Shown here one piece after another: positions 34,024-40,802 of a stretch of 41,563 bases of DNA; within the stretch, counting starts at the first letter, position 1, and each line of letters opens with the position of its first letter. Origin of the DNA: an uncultured Verrucomicrobia subdivision 3 bacterium (GTDB lineage Bacteria; Verrucomicrobiota; Verrucomicrobiae; Limisphaerales; UBA11358); contig CAINDH010000163.1 in the NCBI GenBank assembly GCA_903847285.1, positions 1 through 41,563 on the forward strand, read 5' to 3'. The translations under genes and the position numbers were made by a program. The notes below the pieces were generated by a model. The model worked only from the letters and a program-made list of their open reading frames with translations, had not been told where the DNA came from and made no database searches.

Positions 34024-34287
34024 CTACGTCCGGCTCAAGGCCACATACATTTCATTTACAAAATCCGCGATGGCCTGAACCTGCGCCTGCGTCGGTGGAT
34101 TGCTCACGATGAAGTTCGGCGGTTGGATGTTGTTCACCGGCCCCGCCGCTTGAACGGTGATGGCGTCATTCACATCCTGATACAAGGCGCGTTGCTGGAT
34201 GTCATCGTTTAAGCCTGCGAACTGCGAACGCAGTTCGGCGGAAACAATCGGCGAATTATTTGCCGGTTTAGTGGGATCGTAAGGCAT
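34024..34287 (-). CDS. Hypothetical 87-residue protein
   Basis: This is a short acidic protein with Asn/Pro/Gln-rich segments (PPNFIVSNPPTQAQVQAI) and a C-terminal helix ADFVNEMYVALSR. No family is recognised, and no signal peptide or membrane segment is present. It follows the FN3 protein gene after an 87-base gap with a REP-like palindrome and ends just before a strong terminator, which supports it being a real second gene of that unit. Its function is unknown. Confidence 0.55.
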   Translation of the reverse strand: MPYDPTKPANNSPIVSAELRSQFAGLNDDIQQRALYQDVNDAITVQAAGPVNNIQPPNFIVSNPPTQAQVQAIADFVNEMYVALSRT

Positions 34288-34297
34288 AAAGATTTTT

Positions 34298-34361
34298 GGT
34301 AGGGCGGAGCTGCCGCTCCGCCCTGATAGAAAGTCCGGCGACGCGGCAGCGTCGCCCTACC
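34298..34361. repeat. REP-like double palindrome between two genes
   Basis: The 64-base element has an outer inverted repeat (GGTAGGGCG / CGCCCTACC) enclosing two perfect hairpins: GGGCGGAGC-TGCC-GCTCCGCCC (34302-34323) and GGCGACGC-GGCA-GCGTCGCC (34337-34356). Intergenic palindromes of this GGTAGGGCG kind occur in Verrucomicrobiota genomes; I cannot count copies here. It could be a mobile REP unit or a transcript-stabilising hairpin between the two genes. Confidence 0.6.
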
Positions 34362-34374
34362 ACGGTGGTCGTCC

Positions 34375-35088
34375 TTACGGCACGACCTTCACCGCCGGAT
34401 CGCTCCATGCGCCTTTGCCGGCGGCGTTGATGGCGCGCACGCGCACCCACACCCGCGCCCCGCTCGTCAAGCCGATGAGCGTCACGCTCGATTTCGTCAC
34501 CGTGTCCTTCGTCACGAAGCTCGTCGGCGTGAATGGATCGGCGCTGACCTGCACCTCGTAGCTCTTGATTTTGGTTTGCGGATCCCAATGCGCATCCAGC
34601 GAACCATCATTGTCACCAGCCGTCAGCGAAAGGTTCATCACCTGCCCCGGCAACTGCCGCGGCGTCTTGCCCGCGCGCACGCTCAAGCCCGCGCTCAAGA
34701 TTTTTGATTCATCGCCCGCCGCCGTCAGGTCCACATAACCGACCAGTTGCATCGCCAGCGCCTTGAGACCGTCCATTTCTAGATCCTTGTCCGCCGTCGC
34801 CTGCTTCGCCGTGGCCTGCGCGTTGAGCGCGGCCGTTAGCTTGGTTTGCGCCGAAGTGATTTTAGCGCCGAAGGTGGCGAGCGACGGGTTGGGCGTGGTG
34901 AAGTTTGCATTGCCCGTCAACGCCGTCTTGAGGCTGTTGCACGTTTGTAGCGTGTCCGTGTCTGACACGCCCTTGAGGGTGAATTTTACTTTTGCCATAG
35001 ACTTGCTCAGGAGTTGTGGCAAGGGCGACGAGTCATCGAAGACGGCTCCGCTGTCATAGGTCAGGGATGGCGTATCGTAGAACTTCAC
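34375..35088 (-). CDS. FN3-domain protein of unknown function
   Basis: This 237-residue protein has no signal peptide. Residues about 30-130 form a helical, Ala-rich region (TSAQTKLTAALNAQATAKQAT). Residues about 145-237 form a fibronectin type III domain (SLDAHWDPQTKIKSYEVQVS ... VTLIGLTSGARVWVRVRAIN). It may be a cell-surface or intracellular binding protein. An alternative start at the second Met (MAKVKFTLKG) would remove 30 residues. The upstream region holds the 21-bp tandem repeats and a copy of the sigma-type promoter candidate. Confidence 0.7.
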   Translation of the reverse strand: MKFYDTPSLTYDSGAVFDDSSPLPQLLSKSMAKVKFTLKGVSDTDTLQTCNSLKTALTGNANFTTPNPSLATFGAKITSAQTKLTAALNAQATAKQATADKDLEMDGLKALAMQLVGYVDLTAAGDESKILSAGLSVRAGKTPRQLPGQVMNLSLTAGDNDGSLDAHWDPQTKIKSYEVQVSADPFTPTSFVTKDTVTKSSVTLIGLTSGARVWVRVRAINAAGKGAWSDPAVKVVP

Positions 35089-35158
35089 GGCGACTTGCCT
35101 GGTTAATGTTCATTCCGTTCAGGTTGACCGACCGCCAGTTCACATCAGCGCGACCGGT

Positions 35159-35431
35159 TTTCAGACCTGGAAAAACCTTTTCCACGCGTTGAACCTTCCG
35201 TTCCAGACCTTGAACCCTTCATTCCCCATCAGGAACCAAAACTTCCTGATCTTAAACCCTCATTTCCACGTCTGAAACTTCCTGTTCCACGTCTGGAAAA
35301 CGATTTTCAAGATGTGGAAAACCTTTTTCCACGCGTAAAACCTTCCGTTCCACATCTTAAAAAACCATTTCCACGTCTTAAAACCCTCGCCCAACGTCTG
35401 GAACTTTCATTTCCACGTCAGGAACCGCGCT
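35159..35431 (+). repeat. Degenerate 21-bp tandem repeat array, about 13 units
   Basis: From 35159 to about 35431, thirteen 21-base units follow each other with no length change. Most begin TTCCACGTCTGG, then AAACCTTCCG or similar. Read on the plus strand in the frame of the TCA codon at 35161, the whole array and its flanks are open from 35128 to the TGA at 35476-35478. That frame gives a seven-residue pattern P-[RDH]-[LV]-[EK]-x-x-[FVIL] in most units. No ATG opens the frame, and the other two frames of this strand hold stops. It could be a decayed coding heptad or a noncoding minisatellite. The region 35089-35770 is otherwise gene-free apart from a promoter candidate (35510-35544) and a palindrome (35590-35736). 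Confidence 0.75.
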
Positions 35432-35509
35432 GCAACTGGCTGAAAAACTGGGGTTTAGGCAAGAAACCGGAAAAATGACACCGGTTGACCGCCACCACAC
35501 CCATTTTAT

Positions 35510-35544
35510 TACTCATGCCCGCCGGACGACAAAACCGGACAAAG
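35510..35544 (-). promoter_or_regulatory. Candidate ECF-type promoter, copy B
   Basis: On the minus strand, TTGTCCGGTTT is followed by seven bases and CGGCGGGCATGAGTA. The same two blocks, with a six-base spacer, precede the sigma gene (copy A, 36892-36924). Transcription from here would run through the 21-bp repeat array into the FN3 gene at 35088. It could also be a remnant of a duplicated sigma-gene start, since ATG codons follow at the matching positions. Confidence 0.45.
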
Positions 35545-35589
35545 TTTTTGAAAATATTTTTTGGCGTAGGGGACGCAGCCGGTAGGGTT

Positions 35590-35736
35590 AGCGCCGTCGG
35601 CGCGGCATATTTGTAGTTAAAAACCACCGAAGAAAACCAAGCTCCGTAGGAGCGACATCTGCCGGGAATATGCCGCTCCTACGGAGCTGATGAATTGTGC
35701 CGTGGGGTTCTACAAAGATGCCGCGCCGACGGCGCT
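35590..35736. repeat. Nested palindromic element, 147 bases
   Basis: Perfect 19-base outer arms (AGCGCCGTCGGCGCGGCAT at 35590-35608 and its reverse complement at 35718-35736) enclose a perfect 15-base inner hairpin (AGCTCCGTAGGAGCG at 35640-35654 and its complement at 35674-35688). The design suggests a small nonautonomous mobile element or REP-type repeat. It lies between the end of the sigma gene and the promoter candidate. Confidence 0.7.
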
Positions 35737-35770
35737 GGAAACTGGCGCACGGCACGCGGGGGGGGGTGAA

Positions 35771-36886
35771 TTATTTTACCCTTTGCATTTTATACTTATT
35801 AGTCACGTCATTACTCAAAATCAAGTCATGGTCATTCATTTGAATAATTTGAAATCGTGAAATGAAGGGAACACGCGTGGTTTGAGTGCTCTTCTTGACT
35901 GTTTCAATCAGAAATCTGTTTTTGACTTGGAAAATTCCTTCCATCTCAACATCTGGCGACAATTGTGAAATAGTTTGATTTACAAAACTGCCATCTGAAG
36001 CAATTGTGAATGTGCTCTTGCTGACTCCGTTTGCTGACGGCAAATCCAAAACCCATTTTCCTGAAAGATTATTGCGAATTTTCATGTCAACCAACCATGG
36101 ATAGATTTCTTTTACTGTGACAATGGATGCTCCAACAACGAATAGCGCACTAACGCCCACAAATATTGTTGTTTTTGCTTTTGTCCAAGCCATAAGTTTC
36201 AATGCTCCTTTTACGAGGGTTAAGGTTGAGGTTGTAGCCACCGCGCCTTTGGTCACTGTAATTGCGGAAATTGTTTTCACTAACACCACCGGCGCTGCTT
36301 GCACGGAGTTGGTCGCCACCGCGCCGGCAATCACCGTGGCGGTCAGCGTCACGCCGCGTTTCAGAAAGAGGGCGCGCAGTTTTTCCAGTCCGCGCGTCAC
36401 GCGTTTGCGGGCGGCGTCTTCGTTCACGCCCAGCGCCGCGCCGGTTTCGGCCAGCGTGCGGCCTTCAAAATAGCGCAGCAACACCGCGCGCCGGTCGGTC
36501 TCGCTCAATTTGGCAAGCGCGTCATCCAGCAGCGGGGCGATGTGTGTCCACGCGGCGGCTTCGGTGATCTGGGGAGTGTCCATGTAGGCTTGGGTTTCGC
36601 GGCGCAGGCGGCGGGCGTGGGCGCGGAGTTCGGCATTGGCGGCGTAGCGGGTGGTCTTGAAGAGCCAGCCGGTGAGAAAGGTTTCGTTCCGCAAACTCGC
36701 GGCTTTGCGGGCAAGGATGATGAAGACGGCTTGCGTGATTTCCTCGGCCAGATGCGCGTCGCCCACCTGCCGCACGGCGGCGGAATGGACGAGGTTGATG
36801 TGCCGTTCCACGAGCGCGGCAAAGGCGGTCTCGGACTGGGTGGCGGCAAATTCCCGCACCAACGTCATGTCATCCGGTATCAACAT
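35771..36886 (-). CDS. ECF sigma factor with membrane-linked C-terminal extension
   Basis: This 371-residue protein has sigma region 2 (about 15-90, with [22 protein letters not shown] and [17 protein letters not shown]) and region 4 (about 120-172, with [16 protein letters not shown] and the helix-turn-helix [19 protein letters not shown]). These are joined to about 200 more residues that hold two hydrophobic stretches (181-199 and 241-257) and a C-terminal beta-rich domain ([25 protein letters not shown]). Such fusions are common in Verrucomicrobiota and Planctomycetota and may sense envelope conditions without a separate anti-sigma protein. The start is at 36886, with the candidate promoter A just before it. 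Confidence 0.87.
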   Translation of the reverse strand: MLIPDDMTLVREFAATQSETAFAALVERHINLVHSAAVRQVGDAHLAEEITQAVFIILARKAASLRNETFLTGWLFKTTRYAANAELRAHARRLRRETQAYMDTPQITEAAAWTHIAPLLDDALAKLSETDRRAVLLRYFEGRTLAETGAALGVNEDAARKRVTRGLEKLRALFLKRGVTLTATVIAGAVATNSVQAAPVVLVKTISAITVTKGAVATTSTLTLVKGALKLMAWTKAKTTIFVGVSALFVVGASIVTVKEIYPWLVDMKIRNNLSGKWVLDLPSANGVSKSTFTIASDGSFVNQTISQLSPDVEMEGIFQVKNRFLIETVKKSTQTTRVPFISRFQIIQMNDHDLILSNDVTNKYKMQRVK

Positions 36887-36891
36887 TCACC

Positions 36892-36924
36892 TACTAATGC
36901 CCGCCGAATGGGAAACCGGACAAG
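36892..36924 (-). promoter_or_regulatory. Candidate ECF-type promoter, copy A (upstream of the sigma gene)
   Basis: On the minus strand TTGTCCGGTTT, six bases, then CGGCGGGCATTAGTA precedes the sigma gene ATG at 36886 by five bases. A near-identical arrangement (14 of 15 and 11 of 11 positions in the two blocks) lies downstream of the gene at 35510-35544. Autoregulation is the usual reading for such a pair, but the short distance to the ATG implies a very short or leaderless transcript. Confidence 0.45.
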
Positions 36925-37120
36925 TTATTTTTGGGAGAATAGACTTAAACGAAGTGAACGCAGACTGAAGAAAGATTGAAGACCGGACCGGAAAAGTAAG
37001 GAGACACACCACTAGCGAGCCGGTTTGCTATGCCGACCTACTGCCCATCCGTGTCTCATATCCGAACAGTGTCCTGGCTAATTGGGACAGTGTCACGAGC
37101 TACACGGGCGGGGCGAACGA

Positions 37121-37279
37121 TTATTTCGCACCCTTGGCGGCCGACTTCACACCGTAGTGAAAGCCGGTTTCGTCTTGATAACCCACGGGAATCTCAAGTT
37201 TCACGAGATTACGGAGCTTGGCCATGAGGCCAGCGGGTGAGAAACCAACGCCGGTGTGGGACAAAGTCTTCTGATTCAT
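37121..37279 (-). CDS. Small protein of 52 residues
   Basis: The reading frame from the ATG at 37279 to TAA at 37121 gives MNQKTLSHTGVGFSPAGLMA and a basic, Gly/Lys-rich remainder that ends GAK, with the segment YQDETGFHYGVK. The frame can begin seven codons earlier at an in-frame ATG (37300), giving 59 residues. It has no signal peptide, membrane segment or recognised family. It is isolated between the sigma gene and the FN3/Ig-like gene on the same strand. The codon usage looks like its neighbours, which is why I call it a probable gene. The region between it and the sigma gene (36925-37120) shows nothing further. Confidence 0.45.
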   Translation of the reverse strand: MNQKTLSHTGVGFSPAGLMAKLRNLVKLEIPVGYQDETGFHYGVKSAAKGAK

Positions 37280-37347
37280 AATGTGTTGTTTGAATGTCAT
37301 ACTTCTTATTTAGCATCGGCGATGCCAAAGAACCTTTAAGTTTTATT

Positions 37348-39141
37348 TTACGGCAAATAATATGCCCGGTAATACCGTTGATTGAAGCTGGCGGTGTTCG
37401 CATCCGCAAAGGTGAAGGGCGCGGTATTTGTCTGGAGCGAGGTCCATTGCTTTAAGTCCTCGGAGCCTTGCACCACATATTTCGCACCGGAAACGCCGTC
37501 CACTTGAAAAGCAAACTGGCCATTGATTTTCGCAACCGTAGCGATTGCCGGGGCGGTGTTGGTGATGATAGTCAACGAGGCGGTGGCGCTGTTGGTCATG
37601 CCGACACTGTTGGAAACCTGCACGGAATATTTGCCGGCGTTTTTGGCCTTAACCCCTTTCAACGTCAGCGTGGCTCCGTTTGCGCCGGGCAAATTTACAC
37701 CGTTATACTTCCACTGATATTTGAACGGAGCCCGGCCAGAAACAGCCACTCCGAGGGTGACGTTTCGTCCCGGCAACGTGGCGGAGTTGGTCAACTGCCG
37801 GACAATTCTCGGCAAGGCCGCGATCAAGGCTTGGTTCACAATCGTGACGGTGAAGGCTTGCGTGACGGTGTTGCTGCCGGTGCCGCTATCTTTCACCGTT
37901 ACGGTGATGGTCGCCGTGCCGGTAGCATTGGCCATGGGCTTGAATGTGAGTGTGCCGGTGGAATTGGGATTGGCGTAATTTACTGAGGAAACGGAAAGCA
38001 ATTTGGTGTTGCTGGAGGTCGCGGTGACTTTCAACGTCTGACCGTCGCCCGTGGAACCAGTGGTGATGCCAGACAACGCAATGATCTGCGCGGCGGCGTT
38101 AATGTTTAAGTTTAGATTCGGCAACGGATTCAGAGTCGGCGGGAAATTTTCGGCGGTGGGCAGAGACCACATGACCTCGGATGACATCGGGCTTTCATTG
38201 AACGATCCATCCACCGAACGCACTGCGAAGAAATTCGTCGAACCTGCCACCAAGCCCGTTACCACCAAGCTCGTGACCAAGCCCACGTCAATTCGTTTGA
38301 GGTAGTTGCCGCTATTGGTTCCAAGGCAGATGTGATAACCCGTCACGCCCGCATCGGTGCTGGCATCCCATGAAATGATGACGCTGTGAGCATCCGCCGT
38401 GTTCGTGGTCGCCGCCACGTTGGTCAGGACACTCAAACCAACCGGCGGATTGGTGACGACGATCGGATCAGGTGTGGAAATCCCCGCCACCGGCAGAAAC
38501 CACACAGCTTCGAACGACATCGGGCTTTCGTTGAAGCCGCCATCCACCGAGCGCACCGCGAAGAAATTTGTCGAGCCTTCCACCAAGCCCGTCACCACCA
38601 GACTCGTGACCAGACCAACATCGAGTCGCTTAATGTAGTTGCCGCTGTTTGTGCCCCAGCAGATATGGTAGCCAGTCACGCCCGCATCCATGCTCGCATC
38701 CCACGAAACCAATACGCTGTGGGCGTCCGCCGTGTTGGTGATCGCCGAGACATTCGCCACTGTATTCAGAACGCCCGGCAGATTGGTGATGACATTGGGG
38801 TTGGAAACTCCGGCCACGAAGCTCACTTCCGAAGAATAGCTACTTTCGTTACCAGCGGAATCATACGTCGTCGCTGCAAAATAATTCGTCGAACCATCCG
38901 CCAGTCCGGTGATGGTGAGATTGGTCACACTGCCTGCATTGAGCGTGCTGGAATAGACGCGGCTGGAGGAGCCGTAGTAAATTTTATAGCCAGTCACAGA
39001 GGCATCAGCGCGGGGGTTCCAAGAAATTTCCACGTTCTGCACCGCCACCGCCGTCCACTGCGAGAGCAGCGCCAACCCAACGGCCAACACCGTCAGCTTG
39101 ACGCTTTTTCCTGCCCAAAACCTGGTTGCAATGCACGACAT
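37348..39141 (-). CDS. Secreted FN3/Ig-like repeat protein
   Basis: This 597-residue protein has a signal peptide (KLTVLAVGLALLSQWTAVAV). Three fibronectin type III domains follow (about 38-112, 138-225, 245-330), the second and third nearly identical. Then come a beta-sandwich domain with TTGSTGDGQTLKVTATSSNT and KPMANATGTATITVTV, an Ig-like domain (LPGRNVTLGVAVSGRAPF, LTLKGVKAKNAGKYSVQVSN), and a C-terminal unit like those of other Verrucomicrobiota surface proteins (YVVQGSEDLKQWTSLQTN ... YYRAYYLP). No catalytic motif is present. It is probably an adhesin or matrix-binding protein at the surface. No exosortase tail is seen on it. Confidence 0.8.
   Translation of the reverse strand: MSCIATRFWAGKSVKLTVLAVGLALLSQWTAVAVQNVEISWNPRADASVTGYKIYYGSSSRVYSSTLNAGSVTNLTITGLADGSTNYFAATTYDSAGNESSYSSEVSFVAGVSNPNVITNLPGVLNTVANVSAITNTADAHSVLVSWDASMDAGVTGYHICWGTNSGNYIKRLDVGLVTSLVVTGLVEGSTNFFAVRSVDGGFNESPMSFEAVWFLPVAGISTPDPIVVTNPPVGLSVLTNVAATTNTADAHSVIISWDASTDAGVTGYHICLGTNSGNYLKRIDVGLVTSLVVTGLVAGSTNFFAVRSVDGSFNESPMSSEVMWSLPTAENFPPTLNPLPNLNLNINAAAQIIALSGITTGSTGDGQTLKVTATSSNTKLLSVSSVNYANPNSTGTLTFKPMANATGTATITVTVKDSGTGSNTVTQAFTVTIVNQALIAALPRIVRQLTNSATLPGRNVTLGVAVSGRAPFKYQWKYNGVNLPGANGATLTLKGVKAKNAGKYSVQVSNSVGMTNSATASLTIITNTAPAIATVAKINGQFAFQVDGVSGAKYVVQGSEDLKQWTSLQTNTAPFTFADANTASFNQRYYRAYYLP
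38183..38748. repeat. Internal duplication: two FN3 modules of about 233 bp
   Basis: Segments 38183-38415 and 38516-38748 match closely over their full length, reading on the plus strand from gacatcgggctttc to the ccgccgtgtt region. They encode FN3 domains two and three of the protein. The differences are scattered and mostly synonymous, so the duplication appears old enough to have diverged but still to be recognised at DNA level. Confidence 0.7.
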
Positions 39142-39414
39142 CTGTCCGTGCTATTGCAGCCGCTATGCCAACCCGCCACATTCCAGCCTGAGCGTGCCAA
39201 TTCTAAAGCCCCGCGCCGACTGGTGAAATTTCCAAGACACCGACCTCGCACTAGAAGCGGAAAAATCCTTTTGTTTCCGTCATTTGCCCCGGCGCAGTCC
39301 CGAAATTTATCCGCCAAAAAAATATTTTTGGACAGCCCCCCTGCCCGCAGCCTTTTGCATCTGTGATTGAAGCGCTTCAAGACATTCACTGTCCTCGTGT
39401 CTTGAAAACAACCA

Positions 39415-39448
39415 AGAAAAAAGGACGCCAGAATGACTCCGGCGTCCT
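39415..39448 (-). terminator. Rho-independent terminator of the DegT gene
   Basis: On the minus strand the stem AGGACGCC / GGCGTCCT (11-base loop) is followed by five further T. It ends the aminotransferase unit, 23 bases after its stop. A second inverted repeat with nine-base arms, TTCAAGACA / TGTCTTGAA (39376-39406), lies beyond it without a T run. The rest of 39142-39470 holds only the untranslated region before the FN3/Ig-like gene. Confidence 0.85.
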
Positions 39449-39470
39449 CGTGAAAAACGTTTTGGTGCGC

Positions 39471-40583
39471 TTACTTTTTGAAGAACGATTTCACCACTTC
39501 TACCACGCGCAAAATCTGTTCCTCGGTGAGTTCCGGATAAATCGGCAGGCTCAAACATTGGCTCGCCGCCTTCTCAGAGTTAGGGAAATCACCCGGCTTG
39601 TAACCGAGCTCTGCGTAGCATTTCTGCAAATGCAGCGGCAACGGATAATGCAGCGCGCAGCCCACGCCGTTCGCTTCCAGATACTTTTTCAATTCCTCGC
39701 GCTGGGGATGGCGCACGACGTAAAGATGCCACACGCTCTCAGCGTAGCTGGGCTGCGTAGGCAATTGCAGCGGCGTGTCTGCAAGTAATTCCGCGTAACG
39801 CTTCGCCACACGCTGACGTTCGCTCGTCCACTTCGCCAGATGCTTCAATTTGATCCCCAGCACCGCGCCTTGAATACCTTCCATGCGGTAGTTAAAACCC
39901 ACTTCGTCGTGGTAATAACGGACCGTTGAGCCGTGTTCACGCAATGACCGCGCGCGTTTGGCAAACTCCGCATTATTAGTCACCAGCGCCCCTCCCTCGC
40001 CGAACGCGCCAAGGTTTTTACCGGGATAAAAACTGAAACAGGAAACTTCGCCCAGGCCGCCAACGGTTTTGCCCTTGTATTTCGCGCCGTGGGCCTGACA
40101 TGCATCTTCCATTAGTGGCAGATTGTGTTTCTTGCAGACTTCGCGGATACCATCTACGTCAAAGGGCTGGCCGTAGAGGTGCACAGGCAAGACCGCCTTG
40201 GTTTTCTTGGTGATGGCTTTCTCGATAAGACTCGGGTTGAGATTCATCGTCGCATCGTCTACGTCCACATAGACGGGCTTTGCGCCGACGTAGGAAATCG
40301 CCCAGCTCGTCGCGACGAACGTGTAAGGAGTAGTGATGACTTCATCCCCCTGCCCAACCCCCAGCAACATCAAGCCAACGTGTTCCGCCGAAGTGCCACT
40401 GTTGAACGCCACGCAATGTTCCGCGCCGCAATACTTCGCAAAATCCTTTTCAAACTGCACCACATCCGGCCCGAGGCAGAATGATGTGTTATCAATCACC
40501 TTAGAAATGGCCGCGTCAATTTCCGCACGCAGTGGTTTGATTTGCGCCTTGAGGTCGAGGTAGGGAACCGGTTGATGTGACAT
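39471..40583 (-). CDS. DegT/DnrJ/EryC1 sugar aminotransferase (WbpE/WlbC-like)
   Basis: This 370-residue PLP enzyme has YLDLKAQIKPLRAEIDAAI at the start, then GTSAEHVGLMLLG, TTPYTFVATSWAI, PVHLYGQPFD, EDACQAHGA and the lysine motif FSFYPGKNLGAFGEGG, where the Lys forms the Schiff base. It ends VRRYY-like REHGSTVRYYHDEVGFNYRM and a C-terminal YPLPLHLQKCY. It fits the WbpE/WlbC group, which transaminates the 3-keto sugar made by WbpB/WlbA. It stands alone, 5.7 kb from the EPS operon start and with its own terminator, yet its partner genes (31142-32335 and 30651-31145) lie in the operon. Confidence 0.88.
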   Translation of the reverse strand: MSHQPVPYLDLKAQIKPLRAEIDAAISKVIDNTSFCLGPDVVQFEKDFAKYCGAEHCVAFNSGTSAEHVGLMLLGVGQGDEVITTPYTFVATSWAISYVGAKPVYVDVDDATMNLNPSLIEKAITKKTKAVLPVHLYGQPFDVDGIREVCKKHNLPLMEDACQAHGAKYKGKTVGGLGEVSCFSFYPGKNLGAFGEGGALVTNNAEFAKRARSLREHGSTVRYYHDEVGFNYRMEGIQGAVLGIKLKHLAKWTSERQRVAKRYAELLADTPLQLPTQPSYAESVWHLYVVRHPQREELKKYLEANGVGCALHYPLPLHLQKCYAELGYKPGDFPNSEKAASQCLSLPIYPELTEEQILRVVEVVKSFFKK

Positions 40584-40675
40584 AAAGTGGGGCAGAAGCT
40601 AGCTGTCCCGGCCCCATTTGGAAATTAAAAAATCTGCCTCGCCGAGAGTGAGTATTTTGACCAAAAAGAAAGAAT

Positions 40676-40720
40676 TGGCGACCCTACCGGGAATCGAACC
40701 CGGGCTACCATTCCACAAGG
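40676..40720 (-). other. Integrated-element attachment site: 3' part of a tRNA gene
   Basis: The minus strand has CCTTGTGGAATGGTAG, then CCGGGTTCGATTCCCGG, then TAGGGTCGCCA: a complete T arm, acceptor 3' strand TAGGGTC, discriminator G and CCA. The matching 5' acceptor strand GACCCTA is not found within 200 bases in the expected place. This pattern is the tRNA-end half left at one side of an island inserted by the adjacent tyrosine recombinase. Beyond it is an imperfect palindrome (40721-40748, CTGA...TCAG) that could be an integrase arm site. The amino acid of the parent tRNA cannot be named from this half. Confidence 0.75.
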
Positions 40721-40763
40721 CTGACATCATAAATCCCTTTATTATCAGCACGTTCAAACACTC

Positions 40764-40792
40764 TTGACATGGGTGGATTTTACTACTAGATT
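40764..40792 (+). promoter_or_regulatory. Candidate promoter of the integrase gene
   Basis: A perfect TTGACA (40764-40769) and TAGATT (40787-40792) with a 17-base spacer precede the integrase ATG at 40803 by ten bases, which would give a very short leader. Position and orientation fit, but the -10 box is only four of six. Confidence 0.5.
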
Positions 40793-40802
40793 TATCACTA
40801 AT

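Noticed and set aside
35159..35431. CRISPR array
   Set aside because: The units are 21 bases with no spacers between them, and they are too diverged. No cas gene is present.
35418..35627. A 69-codon minus-strand frame
   Set aside because: It starts in the palindromic element and crosses the promoter candidate and the end of the 21-bp array. Its sequence has no sign of a protein family.
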